This document shows positions 1 through 11,997 of a stretch of DNA of 64,000 nt, one piece after another. The DNA comes from Allium sativum (lineage: Eukaryota; Streptophyta; Magnoliopsida; Asparagales; Amaryllidaceae). Positions within the stretch are counted from its first letter, which is position 1. The number at the start of each line of letters is the position of its first letter. The stretch covers positions 34,089,159 to 34,153,158 of the forward strand of contig CM060909.1 in NCBI GenBank assembly GCA_030737875.1. Reading direction: 5' to 3'. Below the pieces are notes generated by a model. The model saw only the letters and a list, made by a program, of their open reading frames with translations, was not told the origin of the DNA and did no database searches. Made by a program: the position numbers and the translations under genes.

Positions 1-65
1 TGGGGTTGAAGACTACACTTTAGTAAAAACAGAGCGCTGGGTCGAATAGATCCCCAGGTCGAATG

Positions 66-530
66 TAGGGGTGAGCGTTCGGTTGGTTTGGAGGTGGAAA
101 AAATCAACCCAAACCGAAACCTAAATTTTTTCGAATCGAACCAAACCAAATTAGTTTTGGTTAATTTGGTCGGTAACCAATTTAACCAAACTTGAAGGTT
201 GTATTATTATTTAAATGATAGATTCACTCAAAGTAAAACATAAATTCATGTTTGGAGAATTTTCATATAGTAAATTTTATTTCTATAATAAGATTTGATC
301 TATTTGCAACAAATGCCTTTATATTATACAACTAAACTAATTATTAAAAGTACCACAATACTATAAAATTAGATAATAAATTAAAAGTTCGGTTAATTTG
401 GTTAAACCGATAAGCAGAAAAATATATTTTACAAACTGAATTCAAACCGATTTAGTTTTAAAACCCAACCGATTGAAATGAACTGGTTTGGTCAGCTAAT
501 TTGATTTGAACCGAATATTGCTCACCTCTA
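66..530. mobile_element. hAT-type MITE
   Basis: A 465-bp non-coding element with terminal inverted repeats: the left end reads TAGGGGTGAGCGTTCGGTT and the right end, reverse-complemented, reads TAGAGGTGAGCAATATTCGG. Flanking 8-mers GTCGAATG (58-65) and ATCAAATG (531-538) look like an 8-bp target duplication with two G-to-A differences, as expected of hAT insertions. The interior is rich in inverted copies of AACCGAA-type motifs. No ORF; mobilised, if ever, by an hAT transposase in trans. Confidence 0.8.
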
Positions 531-538
531 ATCAAATG

Positions 539-1128
539 GAACTCGGATCAAGTGGAATCCAGGTTGGGTCGAATGGGACCTGACCCCGCTTGGACAGTTA
601 CCTTAGCGTGGATATTGGACCTATTCTCACTGCATGTTCCCCTATAAACCCGGATCGGGTTCCACTTGATAATGCACGAATTAAAGAGGTTGTTTCCACG
701 TTCACCATTTCTGCTCCGAACCCTTTTGAATGAATGTCGTGTGGCTATTCGACCCGAAGCATGCTACAACCTATAAATATATGTTTCGACTGTATTTTAA
801 AGGACTTTTGGCCATGTGAAGCTGTGCACTACTTAGCCATGGTTGCCAACATATTTTATCTCGAAATATGAGTGATATTCTTGACTGTAAATAGAAATAA
901 TCAATAGAAAGAGTGTTGTATGAGAGAGTCTAACAATCTCATTAATTGTAAGTCCAATATTCTGACATTATAAAGAGATTATAAAGTGGATGTAGACTCG
1001 TTAACGCCGAACCACTATAAAAATGTTATTATCTTGTTGTTTCTTGCGTTTTGCAGTTATTTCTCTATATTTCGTGCTCTAAACACGACTTTTTGGGTGT
1101 TCGTGCCCTTTTCTGGTCTAACAATAAG
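539..1128 (+). other. Possible copia LTR remnant
   Basis: No ORF. The right half (about 780-1124) resembles the R-U5 end of plant Ty1/copia LTRs: a TATA-like CTATAAATATAT near 770, an AGTGGATGTAGACTCGTTAACGC stretch followed by CCGAACCACTATAAA, then a T-rich tail ending TCTAACA. No primer site follows, because a MITE-like element starts at 1129. This is pattern recognition only; a partner LTR is not in the window. Confidence 0.35.
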
Positions 1129-1620
1129 TATGGTTGTCAATAGATTATTTTGAATGCAGACAATGTCATATCCTCGTCTGCATCCGAACGTATTTTTAAA
1201 TATCGATATCTACATCCGCGAATACGGACGGATACTTGATAATTATCTAATCTTCCAACGATCAATAAATCAAGAAACATAAATGAAATTTTTTAGCTTA
1301 ATATAAAGTTTTTTGTGTCCAAAATATTATTAAAGTGGTAAAATAAACAAATATAATGACAATAAGTAGTTTTGAGCAGTTAATATATGTTTAGTGTGTA
1401 GAAAATAGACTTCTAGATAAATAAAATAATAAATTAGTATACTTGATTATAGTAAAATGCACATAATTTAAATTATAATCATTTAAAAATGAACGGGTAA
1501 TTTCTGGATGTAGATTTGTCAGTAACCACATTTTCACCCGTTCTTTCAGATATCGGATCGACTTTTCGAAAATGAATGTAGATGAATTTTACATTTTCAG
1601 GATTTCCATTGACAGTCTCA
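1129..1620. mobile_element. Decayed hAT-like MITE
   Basis: The left end TATGGTTGTCAAT and the reverse complement of the right end, TGAGACTGTCAAT, form imperfect terminal inverted repeats of the common plant hAT form (TAGGGNTGTCAAT). The flanking 8-mers ACAATAAG and TTCGTAAG match only in their last four bases, so the target duplication is weak. No ORF. Confidence 0.45.
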
Positions 1621-2159
1621 TTCGTAAGTCATCTGCGGAAGATCATGAACATGACATGATCTAAATTAATTCGTATCTCACTCATATGAAATTAGAATTT
1701 AACGATTTCTGAAGCGTTGTGATCGAGGAGCCAAACACTACGTTCTCGAACTGATTGCGACTGATTCTGAACCTTTTGAATTATAGATCTGAATTTGAAT
1801 CAAGGTGAGAAATTTTATATTTTTTATTACTTAATTATGGTATGTGATTCGATCTAAAATTGTTGGACTTAAATTATACGTTGTTAATTTCTATTTGTTA
1901 TGCTACATGATTTGAACTGTGATTTGTGTGCTTTGTGGATCTGAAAAATTAACATCTTTGTCAATTAGAATTGTGTTTAACAAAAATTATCAGTTTGTTA
2001 ATTATATTAGTTCTCAAATTTAAAATTTAAAATAAATATATATATTTATTTTGATTCGTGATTTTGTTGATAAATATATACATGCTTGGTAAAACACATA
2101 TGTGCGTTGTAATAAATTTAGAGTGATTGACTGATGGTGGTTGTATTGATTGGTTGAAT

Positions 2160-2310
2160 TATATATCTTGATAAACAAATATGTCATTATGTTAGGAAAA
2201 CATATTTACAAACAAATATGTCATTATGTTAGAAAAACATATTTATGAACAAATATGGCATTTGGTTAGGAAAACATATTTATGAACAAATATGTCATTA
2301 AGATCGAAAT
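2160..2310 (+). repeat. Hairpin repeat array 1 (AAATATGT/ACATATTT)
   Basis: Three to four units of about 46 bp, each containing AAATATGT and its inverse ACATATTT separated by about 15 nt, so each unit can fold into a short stem. The same array is in the partner LTR at 8744-8870. Confidence 0.7.
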
Positions 2311-2564
2311 GAAATATAAGAATATCACATACATTAGAAATGTTATGTTAAGATTAAAATTATCATTTTTTGTTAGGAAATGATAAGATTGGATTAAAAA
2401 TATCATTTGGTTATAAAATGATGAATTAGAACAAAAACACCGTTTATATTAGAATTGACAAATTATAATTGTCTTGTATGTTCGATTAGAATTGATAAAT
2501 TACAAATGTAATGTATGTTTAATTTCAATTGATAAATTATAAATACCATTTTTGTAATTAGAAA

Positions 2565-2775
2565 TTGTCAACAAACAAAATATCATTTTTATTTGTTATT
2601 AGAAATCATAGTAAATTGTCAACAAATAAAATATCATTTTTATTTGTTATTAGAAATCATGGTAAATTGTCAACGAATAAAATATCATTTTTATTGGTTA
2701 TTAGAAATCATAATAAATTGTCAACAAATAGAATATTCTTTTATTCGGAATATAGAATACATGGAGAATTATAGA
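2565..2775 (+). repeat. 51-bp tandem repeat, four units
   Basis: Four near-identical ~51-bp units beginning near AATTGTCAACAAA. Each holds an inverted pair (AACAAATAAAA / TTTTTATTTGTT) around TATCA. The apparent 69- and 73-aa ORFs here are translations of the repeat (MSTNKISFLF-type repeats), not genes. Confidence 0.85.
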
Positions 2776-2861
2776 CAAATAAATATTCTTTCATTTGTTA
2801 TATGGAATGCATAGAAAATGTAAACATATAAAAGATACTTTTATATGCCATTAGTATTCGT

Positions 2862-3360
2862 AGTAAAATGTTAAGATTAAAGAAAAATAGCATTTTAATG
2901 ATAAAATGTTAAGATAAAGAAAAATAACATTTTAGTGATAAAATGTTAAGATAAAGAAAAATAACATTTTAATGATAAAATGTTTATGATAAAGAAAAAT
3001 AACATTTTAGTTATAAAATGTTAAGGTAAAGTAAAATAACATTTTAAGTATAAAATGTTAAAGTAGAGAAAAATAACATTTTAAGTATAAGATGTTAAGG
3101 TAGGGAAAAATAACAGTTTAGTTATAAAATGTTAAAGTGAAGAGAAATAACATTTTAGTAGTAAAATGTTAAGATTGAATAAAAATAACATTTTAGTTAA
3201 AATGCTAATATATAAAGAAAAATAACATTTTAGTTATAAAATGTTAAGATTGAAGAAAATAACATTATAGTTATAAAATATTAAGACTTGAAGACAAATA
3301 ACATTTTTTATAAATGTTAAGATTGATAAGAATAACAATCTAGTATAAAATGTTGAGATG
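2862..3360 (+). repeat. ~37-bp hairpin minisatellite (TAAAATGTTA/TAACATTTTA)
   Basis: About a dozen units of 35-40 bp, each made of TAAAATGTTA, an AAGATAAAGAAAAA-type spacer and the inverse TAACATTTTA. Adjacent units are therefore inverted with respect to each other at the stem level. Copy number differs slightly from the partner array at 12296-12790. Confidence 0.85.
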
Positions 3361-4395
3361 TCTAAAATATCACTTTTTATTTGTTTTGTTGAATTAGAGT
3401 TGTCGACAAAACAAAAATATCACCTTTATATGTTTTGTTGAATTAGAGTGGTCGACAAAACAAATATATCACTTTTATATATTTTTGTAGAAATAGAATT
3501 GTCAACAAAAACAAAGTTATCCTTTTTATTTGTTTTTTTGAAATGTTAGAATTGATTTAACATAAAAATATCCTTTTTATGTTAATATGAAAGGTTAGGA
3601 ATGTTAACATAAAACATTCTTTTATATGATATTAGAGAGACATGAATTTATAAAGAATATTTCATTCACATGCTAGATGTGAATAAAAGACACGAAACTT
3701 AAGAGTACCATTTTATTTGGAAATTAGTTGCAAATAAAAACTTGAGAAAAAGTACTTTTTTATTTGTCTTTGTAGACGCAAATAAAAACCATAGAATAGA
3801 AGTACATTTTTTATTCGCAAGTTAGTTGCAAATAAAAACATGAAGATATAAAGTACATTTTTATTTACATTTTAGATGTAAATAAAAACATGATTATAAA
3901 AAGTTTGACATTTTATTTATAATTTAGATTTAAATAAAAACATGAATTAAAAAGGATATTTCTATTTATATTTTAGATATAAATAGAAACATGAAAATAA
4001 AAAGTACATTTTTATTCACCCTTTAGATGCGAATAAAAATTTGAATTAAAAAGTGTATTTTTATTTACATTTTATGTAAATAAAAACATGATATGAAAAG
4101 TACATTTTTATCTACATTGTAGATGTGAATAAAAACATAGAAATAAAAGTGACATTTTAGAGTTACATATTAGATGTAATAAAAAAGGATAGAATTTAAT
4201 GTATATTTTTATTGTCAAAATTGAGACAATAAGAGGATCAGAATTAAAAGTATGTTTTTATTTTAGAGGTAAATAAAAACATAAAAATAAAAAGTGTATT
4301 TTTATTTATATTTTAGATGTAGATAAAAGAGTAGAAATAAAAATAACATTTTATCGTCATTTTAGATGCGATAAAAAGAATTGATTTTAGAGTTA
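3361..4395 (+). repeat. Further hairpin repeat families in LTR A
   Basis: A continuation of the array with changing unit sequence: about three ~57-bp units with TTTGTTTTGT / ACAAAACAAA (3365-3540), a unit with AACATAAAAA / TTTTTATGTTAA (3555-3585), then about fourteen ~48-bp units with GTAAATAAAAA / TTTTTATTTAC (3690-4395). The partner LTR is truncated at 13037, so the last family is present only here. Confidence 0.75.
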
Positions 4396-4443
4396 CAGTT
4401 TAGATGTGATTAATGGTCAGTAGTTGAAATCACCAAATGAATG

Positions 4444-4446
<3 letters not shown>

Positions 4447-4494
<48 letters not shown>
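4447..4494. repeat. (TA)24 microsatellite
   Basis: Uninterrupted TA dinucleotide run at the downstream edge of the hairpin arrays. Confidence 0.97.
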
Positions 4495-4499
<5 letters not shown>

Positions 4500-6450
4500 T
4501 TAAATAAAACAAATCGCGCTGCTACAGTTCTCAGTTTGAAGCCGTAACTTCAAACGATTATACCGAAAGATCCGACCGTCGGATTTTCCCAAAATTGGAA
4601 CCGTTAGGACCGTTTTGGGAAAATCTTTCCAACATATAAACTTTGTAAAAATCCAATGGTTAGATTTTGAGATAAGTGTTAATCAAATTTGGATAAAAAT
4701 AGAGCCAGGGCCGCCGATCGACCCGAAGCGTCATTGAATGAATATAGCTATTTTTACATTAAAAAAAATAAGCGATAAATCGTTATTAAATACTAATAAC
4801 GAAATGAAATGGTTTTAAAAAATATATATGTATGAGAATCATTTGAAAAGTCCGAGTTCAATCTCATTTCAAATGATTATACGACGACATAAGTCGAAGA
4901 GTTGAAGACGGTGATTGAAGACCGACGATCTTCACATCGAATGGATGAGGACAACTGACACCCGTGATTGGAGTAGCTACCTTGAAAGGGGCTGCAGTGG
5001 TCGTTGTTCGGATGTATTTGTTGATTGTTCGGATATGCGAGGAATAAGATGCCTCCGGTTTCGTTCAGACCCAGAACGGACTCGTAAATGGATCGTATGT
5101 ATGACGTTGTATGCCTTTATACTGTATTGATTGATCTCTGCTAAATATATATCTGTTTGGTGGTTAACACCCTTCTCTAAGACGTACGAGCTTAGAGGTT
5201 ATATATTGGTAGGAATCAGTGGTATGGTATGGATTGACAATGTGGCATGCCAAGATGCATGGATCATGGCTTTTTTTGAAAAGCAGGGCCTTGTGGGATG
5301 ATCAAAGCAGAGCCTGTTTAGGCGTAGCTTTGTGTATAGCGTGACTTCGCGAGCCTGACACCCCGGTATGAGTCAAAAACGGGATTAGGACTGAAGGGAG
5401 TGCACACGTTTCTTTCTAGCTAGGAGTAGTGTCAGTGCTTAAACTGGCTGACATTTTACTTATGTGGATGATGGATTGAGGTACCTCGGATTTATAGGTT
5501 TTTAGTGGCCATATGGAGGTTCAAAGGAATCGGGAAGCATGTGTTCAGGCATAATTAATCCGCTACTGTTAGGTAGGGACCGGCCCTGAAGATCCAAGGG
5601 TTCACTGCGGGGAATCCTGAGGCATTTGCTAGAGTGTGTCGAATCAGAGAGGACAATCCCTAGCCTCGATTTCATGATGGAAAACCAATTTCCAATACAA
5701 CACCATGCAGTTTTGATTGTAGAACTTGTATGGCGACATAGTAGGATAGGGTACTGTGCAGCCTATGATTAATACATTATGATTGAAATGTTTTTATTAA
5801 AACATATATATACACTTATAATAATATCACATCCGTTTTTATCGTATCAAGCATCATTTGACCATTATAATGTAAAACACTATCCTCCGGTTTGCGTTGC
5901 ATTGTGTGATGGGACTTGAATCTTATAATGGTTTCATTTTTTCTAAAAAGCATTGCGTTGTTTGACGATTTACTTTATTCTATGCACTGGCAATCCAATG
6001 GAGTAAATCCGTTCCGCGTTAGCGGCGTGGTCCTGTGATTAGCCTTATTTTTAGATTAGTTAAGTTAAGATTTCTCATATCAGTCCCATGACTGACCTGT
6101 AGTTTGTTTCACTAGCAAACTCGGGTGCCCATATTTTTCATACGGGCATTGCAAATATTTATCTCTTTAGCAGGATCCTGGATCGAAGCTAAAAGCTGTG
6201 TCCACTTCTGATAATCGTCCACTGCAATGTATTATTTAATGTAAAATTTATCTTCCGTTGTAATTTTATTCAATGTACTCTGATATTCTGTACTCTGATG
6301 TAACATTATTATGATGTTTATAAAAGTCTGATGTTATTGTTCTAATGTATTGTATTCCCAGAGTTAAAGTATTCGAGGATTTCCAACCTTTGGATCAGAC
6401 CTGCGTGGTTTATGGTCGATTCAAAGGACGGGAATTTTCGGGTCTTTACA

Positions 6451-6846
6451 GTTGGTATCAGAGCTCTGGTTAGCTCAAATCTTTGGGGTACAACTCATTA
6501 GAACTGAACAAAAGGCTCGTCATAGATTGGATTAGTAATATCCAATAAGAATACTCATTAGAGATAGGATCAGCAGTATCCTAGAACGAGAAAACTCATT
6601 AGAGATGGTGTTAGTAATGCCCTAGAATGAGTTGAGAGTAACAAGTTTACAATTAACGTATGTTTGATTTTATATATTATCCGAGCTTAGAAAATATAAT
6701 TTTTTAATCTGTATAAGTTATATATATTTGATAAGTTAATCACCTAATAAAATTATTGAGACTAAAAATAAAAATTGAGTTTGGTAATTAAACAACTTTT
6801 AGTTTCGTTCCTTTTCGAGGACGAAAAGATTTTAAGTGGTGGTGAT
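6451..6846 (+). mobile_element. 396-bp internal domain of family A element (PBS to PPT)
   Basis: Lies between the LTR end TTTACA and the LTR start TGTAACAACCC. It opens with TGGTATCAGAGC at 6453-6464, the primer site complementary to plant initiator-Met tRNA, and closes with CGAGGACGAAAAG followed by a G-rich AAGTGGTGGTGAT just before 6847, as at the 3' end of gypsy internal regions. In between are about three ~55-bp degenerate repeats starting ACTCATTAGA. No coding capacity, so the element must use gag-pol from elsewhere. Confidence 0.85.
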
Positions 6847-9800
6847 TGTAACAACCCGGAATTTTGGGGCCAATTTAAAATTTTATTTTAGAAATTTTAA
6901 TGGATTTTTAATATTTAAAATTATTTATTTTAAATAATAACGACCAAAATTCTATTTTAATCGAAGTTAAAACGAATAAATCTAATTTAATTATAAAAGG
7001 AGTTTAAAACAGCGTTGCAGTTTGAAAATTTGAATTGGAGCTTTGACTGAATGTACAGAATTCATTATAAATCAGAATCGAGCGAAACAAGAAATATTTG
7101 AATCTGTTTAATCATATCTTTCAAATGAAAGTAAGAAACTGAAATTTCACTTTGAAATTTAAAAGTTGTGTCCAGTTTAAAATTTAGAAAATCGCTGTAT
7201 AATTTATATATTTAATATAATTTATAGCCCTTAAAAATAGTCATTTTGCAGACGACCTCGGTTTTCGATGAAACAACTTTTGTTGGAACCGGAATGCCAA
7301 ATTATTGTTTAGTTTAATTTTCCAGAATTTTTCAAATTCATATGTGAGCATAGCAAAAGAAAATATGTTTTGTCAATTTCAGTTAAATTTAATCGACTGG
7401 AAATAGCCATTTTTCAAACAGTTTCAGAATTCGACGAAATTAGTTTTGTTAGAACCGTATAGTCAAAAGAAAGCCAAAAATAATTTTTCTGAAATTTTCC
7501 GAGTTCATATGTGGCCCCAGTGAACTTAAATATACGATTGAATTAATTAAATAAAAGATTTAAATATAAAATTAAATAAAACAGGCTACAGACATCCATC
7601 TGGGCTCACAAAACATGTTCCATTGTGTCTGGGACGGGGGTTATTAGCTAGGGGCGACACTCGTTGGGTTCAAATTGGGGTTTGTATTATTAAACATGAA
7701 TTTTTGAACTAAGTGAATTAAATAAAATAGAAAATACGCTATAAATACCACTCAAATACCATCAGAATACATAACCCTAACTCATGAAACCCAGCCGCTA
7801 CTTCGAGAAACCAATGGCCGAATTTTTCCCAAGTTTGATCCTTAAAATCATCAAATCTAGTACGAATTAGGAGATCAAACAAAATAAAAATCGAAGAGAT
7901 TCTCGTTCTCTACTAAATCGTATGGTTGGATCATCCCTGGAGCTATAAATCGCCAGAACCGGAACCCCAAACTTGCGCCGAATCAACTGCCGCCGTGCTT
8001 CCAAGGTGCGATCGCACCTGACACGCGGGCCCCCCTTGCGTGCGCCTTCCCTAGCCCGTCGGGGTGGTAGTCTCCGATCGTCATCTAACTGCTTGTGGTG
8101 TTCGAAAACCTAAGCCATAAGTTCGAACGAGAAGTAAAAGGTCATGGCTGATTCTAAGTTTTGAGGAAGAAGGTGGATTTTCCTATTTTTATTAATTTAT
8201 TAATTTAATTCAAATGATAATGGATCTAAATTAATTCGTATCTCACTCGTATGAAATCGGAATTTAACGATTTCTGAAGCGTTGTGATCGAGGAGCCAAA
8301 CACTACGTTCTAGAACTAATTGGGACTGATTCTGAACCTTTTGAATTTTAAATCTGAATTTGAATCAAGGTGAGAAATTTTATATATTTTTTTATTACTT
8401 AATTATGGTATGTGATTCAATCTAAAATTGTTGGGGTTAAATTATACGTTGTTAATTTCTATTTGTTATGCTATATGATTTGAACTGTGATTTGTGTGCT
8501 ATGTGGATCTGAAAAATTAACATGTTTGTCAGTTAGAATTGTGTTTAACAAAAATTATCAGTTTGATAATTAGATTAGTTCTCAAATTTAAAATTTAAAA
8601 TAAATATATATATTTATTTTGATTCGTGATTTTGTTGATAAATATATACATGCTTGGTAAAACACATATGTGCGTTGTATTAAATTTAGAGTGGTTGACT
8701 GATGGTGGTTGTATTGATTGGTTGAATTATATATCTTGATAAACAAATATGTCATTATGTTAGGAAAACATATTTATAAACAAATATGTCATTATGTTAG
8801 GAAAACATATTTATGAACAAATATGGCATTTGGTTAGGAAAACATATTTATGAACAAATATGTCATTAAGATTGAAATGAAATATAAGAATATCACATGT
8901 ATTAGAAATGTTATGTTAAGATTAAAATTGTCGTTTTTGTTAGGAAATGATAAGATTGAATTAAAAATATCATCTATATAATAAAATCCCCCCCTAGACA
9001 AACCCTTAGACAAACAAGGAGACAAAGAGCGGCTGAGATTTAATCCCGCAAAAACAAATCCACCATCCTAATTTAAACACATCCCCTATAATTGAGGAAC
9101 AATGGATTTTGTTGCATGATTGTTTGCAGTTATTTGGATTGAATTGGCATTGAAAGCTTGCGTGATATATGGAATCAATTTGTATGATTTTATAGCCCTT
9201 TGAATGTATGTCGTATGATTTCTTGCCCCAAAAATGTTGATCAAAACTGGAAACAATTCAAAATAGTTCTTGCCCAATACCATTTCATGTTTTTTTATTT
9301 TATTTTTGAATGGAATTTTTAGTGATTGAAATTTATTACCGTTTTCAAACTTGCATCTTGACGATGTGATTGAAATTTATTACCGTTTTCAAAATAGTTG
9401 TTATTGTGATTGAAATTTACAGCTGAAATATAATAATGTATTAAAACTTGCTATAAAAAATTGATCTATACCGTTTTCATTTTCTAAAATATATGTTACA
9501 TTAAATAGTTAAGGTTTTAGGAAATGGAGTAACATGCAAGTTGAAATCCGCTTGATAAATTTGTCAGTTAATTGATATTTGACATTAAAATATTGGACCA
9601 CATGAAATTTTCCTTATACTCTCAACTTATTTTTTTAGTCTTTAAATGCATCATATAAGTGGTACTTGATTTTGGTAAATGATGTTCAGTTTGTAATCTA
9701 ATTTTATCAGGCAAGTGGCTTAGAGTTTGATTTCATTTTTTTATGAACATTAAAATTAGTAATCTTCAACATAGGGAAATTAAATTTCTCTTTCTTTAAT

Positions 9801-11585
9801 GTGCATTTTCCTTTCTTTACATTAATGTTATCCAATAAAACCTTGATTATATCCTTTGTTGATTCAAATCTATTTTAATCAAATGCAACCAAGGAATACA
9901 AAGAACATAACTGATATATTTGATAATTTGAGTTTGAATTTTATACAATTCAATACAAGTCATTGCTTTTACGATTATGGCATTAAATTTCGTCCAAACA
10001 TGTGTTCTACATTTCAAAACGTTGTCATTACATAAATGTTGGTGGATATTAGTATCCATGGTAAAAGTATATAATAATTTTCTGTAATTTTAATCTTTGA
10101 TATAAGGCAATAGGGCATGCAGGGATATAAAGGTTTATTAAATATAGCATTGTATTTCAATCAAAATTTAATATTCGTACGATTAGCACATTTAACGTCT
10201 TTCCTTAAAAACAAAGAGTGTCATTCTCTAATGCTTTTTGAATTTCTATCAAACGTATCCAACGTCTGTATATAAAAAGAAAATACGTTTTTCTCTAGCA
10301 CTCTTTGAATTTCTATAAAATTTAATACCCGTATTATTTAGCATATTTAACGTCTTTACTTATAAAGAGAATACCCTATTATTGAACACAGTTTGCATTT
10401 ACTAAATTAGTTGATGAACATAGTAGGAATACAACTAGATACTAAAGGATCAGCTTTATATTTTTGAAATAATTATGTACTTATGTTACATGGCATCCTA
10501 GGTTGAAAACTATCGTAACTTTCATTTTAGCATATCTTCCTCATATTATTCTTCTCTTGGTTAAAAAAAACTGAATTTCAATTAGATTTAGCCCAAAATA
10601 TGTAAATTAATCATTATTTAATGAGGTCTTTATGCTAGGTCTTGCATCCGAAATTGGCGTTGTGGTTTCAACTTTGGATAGTTTGGCTTACCAAATTTTG
10701 GTCAACATGTTGTAGTTTTCTGATATAGGTGTTTTCTTATTCCACCTATAAAAATTAGGCATTTTTAAAGAAATAGTTAGTTCAATAGGATTTGAGCTTT
10801 TACTCTTGCTAGATTTCCATTTTCTAATTTGGATTCATAAATAGCAATTCCTAAGTTGAAAGTTTTGAAATATTGCTATAATTATTTTCTTTATTTCATA
10901 TAAACTATGTTTTTTTAATGTTATTTGTCTTCTTCACCCATATATAATTTGACCAAGTTGTTGTCGAGCAACTATGTAAAATCATAAATATTTGTTTCTT
11001 TGCATATTATTTAACACCATACTTTTGTTTTCAACTTTCAGTATTCCACCAATTAGGAATTGCTATTTATGAATCAACTTGCACTAATTCAGAGTTTGCC
11101 TTTTATTACGGTACCTATATTATTATCAGTATATCTTATTTAGCACTTAATAATCTTTTCATTAGGTAAATGGATGCAAACATATGATATCACAAGCCTA
11201 TGAAGCATTAATTACTCAACATCAAATATGAAGTAAAATTGGAGTGTTGTGATCACATTACACTTCACAGGAATGTCTAATTTGCAAGAACAAAAAAAAT
11301 ACTTTATCATTCATATACACATTTAATTGTTTAGAAATATCATTTAAATGTTATGTTATTAATATACTTCAATGCTTTTTGAAATTATTCCACGAAATGT
11401 AATAAAATTCTCTCCATGGAGTTTTAGCAAATTGTAAGAGCTAGAAATTTTTATATGATTAATGTCTTCACATAGTGTATTTATGTTAATGTTCAAAAAG
11501 ATGCATGGAAAGCTTGCAAGCCCAGCAAGCAAAAGTTTTATGAGACAGAGCTTTATATCTGTTTACATAATATTTGTGGCACAAC

Positions 11586-11750
11586 GGTCCATACGCGAAG
11601 CGCGAGCCGTGATCATGCGTGAAGCGCATGCCATCATCACGTGCAAAGCGCGTGCCTTGATTACGCGCGAAGCGCGTGCCATCATCACGTGCGAAGCGCG
11701 TGCCGTTACGCTCTTCGCGCGAAGCGCATGCCGTTACGACCACGCGCGTG
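11586..11750 (+). repeat. GC-rich 24-bp minisatellite in Helitron 3' region
   Basis: Six units related to CGCGAAGCGCGTGCCATCATCA: four of 24 bp followed by two of 27-28 bp. Each unit carries GCGCGAAGCGCGT-type palindromic sequence. It is followed by two ~34-bp units with CGTGCAAACTACAACACCCC (11749-11815). The composition contrasts sharply with the surrounding AT-rich DNA. Confidence 0.85.
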
Positions 11751-11812
11751 CAAACTACAACACCCCGTACTCTATGCTCCCGTGCAAACTACAACACCCC
11801 GTACTCTATGCT

Positions 11813-11829
11813 TCTGTGCAACGCACGGG
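11813..11829 (+). terminator. Helitron 3'-terminal hairpin
   Basis: CTGTGC-AAC-GCACGG forms a 6-bp stem (one G-U type pair) with a 3-nt loop, 10 nt before the CTCG end. It matches the position of the 3' hairpin that signals termination of rolling-circle transposition in Helitrons. Confidence 0.75.
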
Positions 11830-11997
11830 TTTCCACTCGTTTGGTTATAAAATGATGAATTAGAACAAAAACACCGTTTACATTAGAATTGACAGATTAT
11901 AATTGTCTTGTATGTTCGATTAGAATTGATAAATTATAAATGTAATGTATGTTTAATTTCAATTGATAAATTATAAATACCATTTTTGTAATTAGAA

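Larger units (their letters stand above)
1658..6450 (+). mobile_element. 5' LTR of family A element, truncated at its 5' end
   Basis: The sequence from 1658 matches the downstream LTR from 8223 almost base for base, and the segment ends in GGGTCTTTACA directly before a tRNA-iMet primer site at 6453, so this is the 3' portion of a 5' LTR on the plus strand. The first ~1,376 bp present in the partner LTR are missing. It contains the hairpin arrays (2160-4395), a TA microsatellite, and a non-repetitive part (4500-6450) sharing GGTGCCCA and GGGTGTTAA motifs with LTRs B, C and D in the opposite orientation. The ORFs at 2565-2814 and 4915-5130 are repeat or chance ORFs. Confidence 0.85.
8973..11839 (+). 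mobile_element. Non-autonomous Helitron (2,867 bp)
   Basis: Starts TCTATATAATAAAA and ends CCACTCG, with a hairpin 10 nt upstream of the 3' end, inserted between A and T without target duplication. The pre-insertion site is visible in the 5' LTR near 2388-2395 (ATCA joined directly to TTTGG), so both ends are fixed to the base. The usual CTRR terminus is CTCG here. No Rep/helicase ORF is seen; the small ORFs (9086-9283, 9847-10059, 11462-11863) show no recognisable domain, and the last two-thirds of the third one translates a GC-rich minisatellite. Transposition would need a Rep-Hel protein in trans. Confidence 0.9.

Noticed and set aside
1630..1665. Similarity of GATCATGAACATGACATGA to 27578-27600
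   Set aside because: About 15 of 19 matches over one short stretch; not enough to call a shared element.
2565..2814. Overlapping 69- and 73-aa ORFs with internal repeats, recurring at 11999-12248
   Set aside because: Both are frames of the 51-bp tandem repeat in LTR A.
11462..11863. 133-aa plus-strand ORF with repeated REARAIIT-type units
   Set aside because: It is a translation of the GC-rich minisatellite inside the Helitron and runs across the Helitron boundary.
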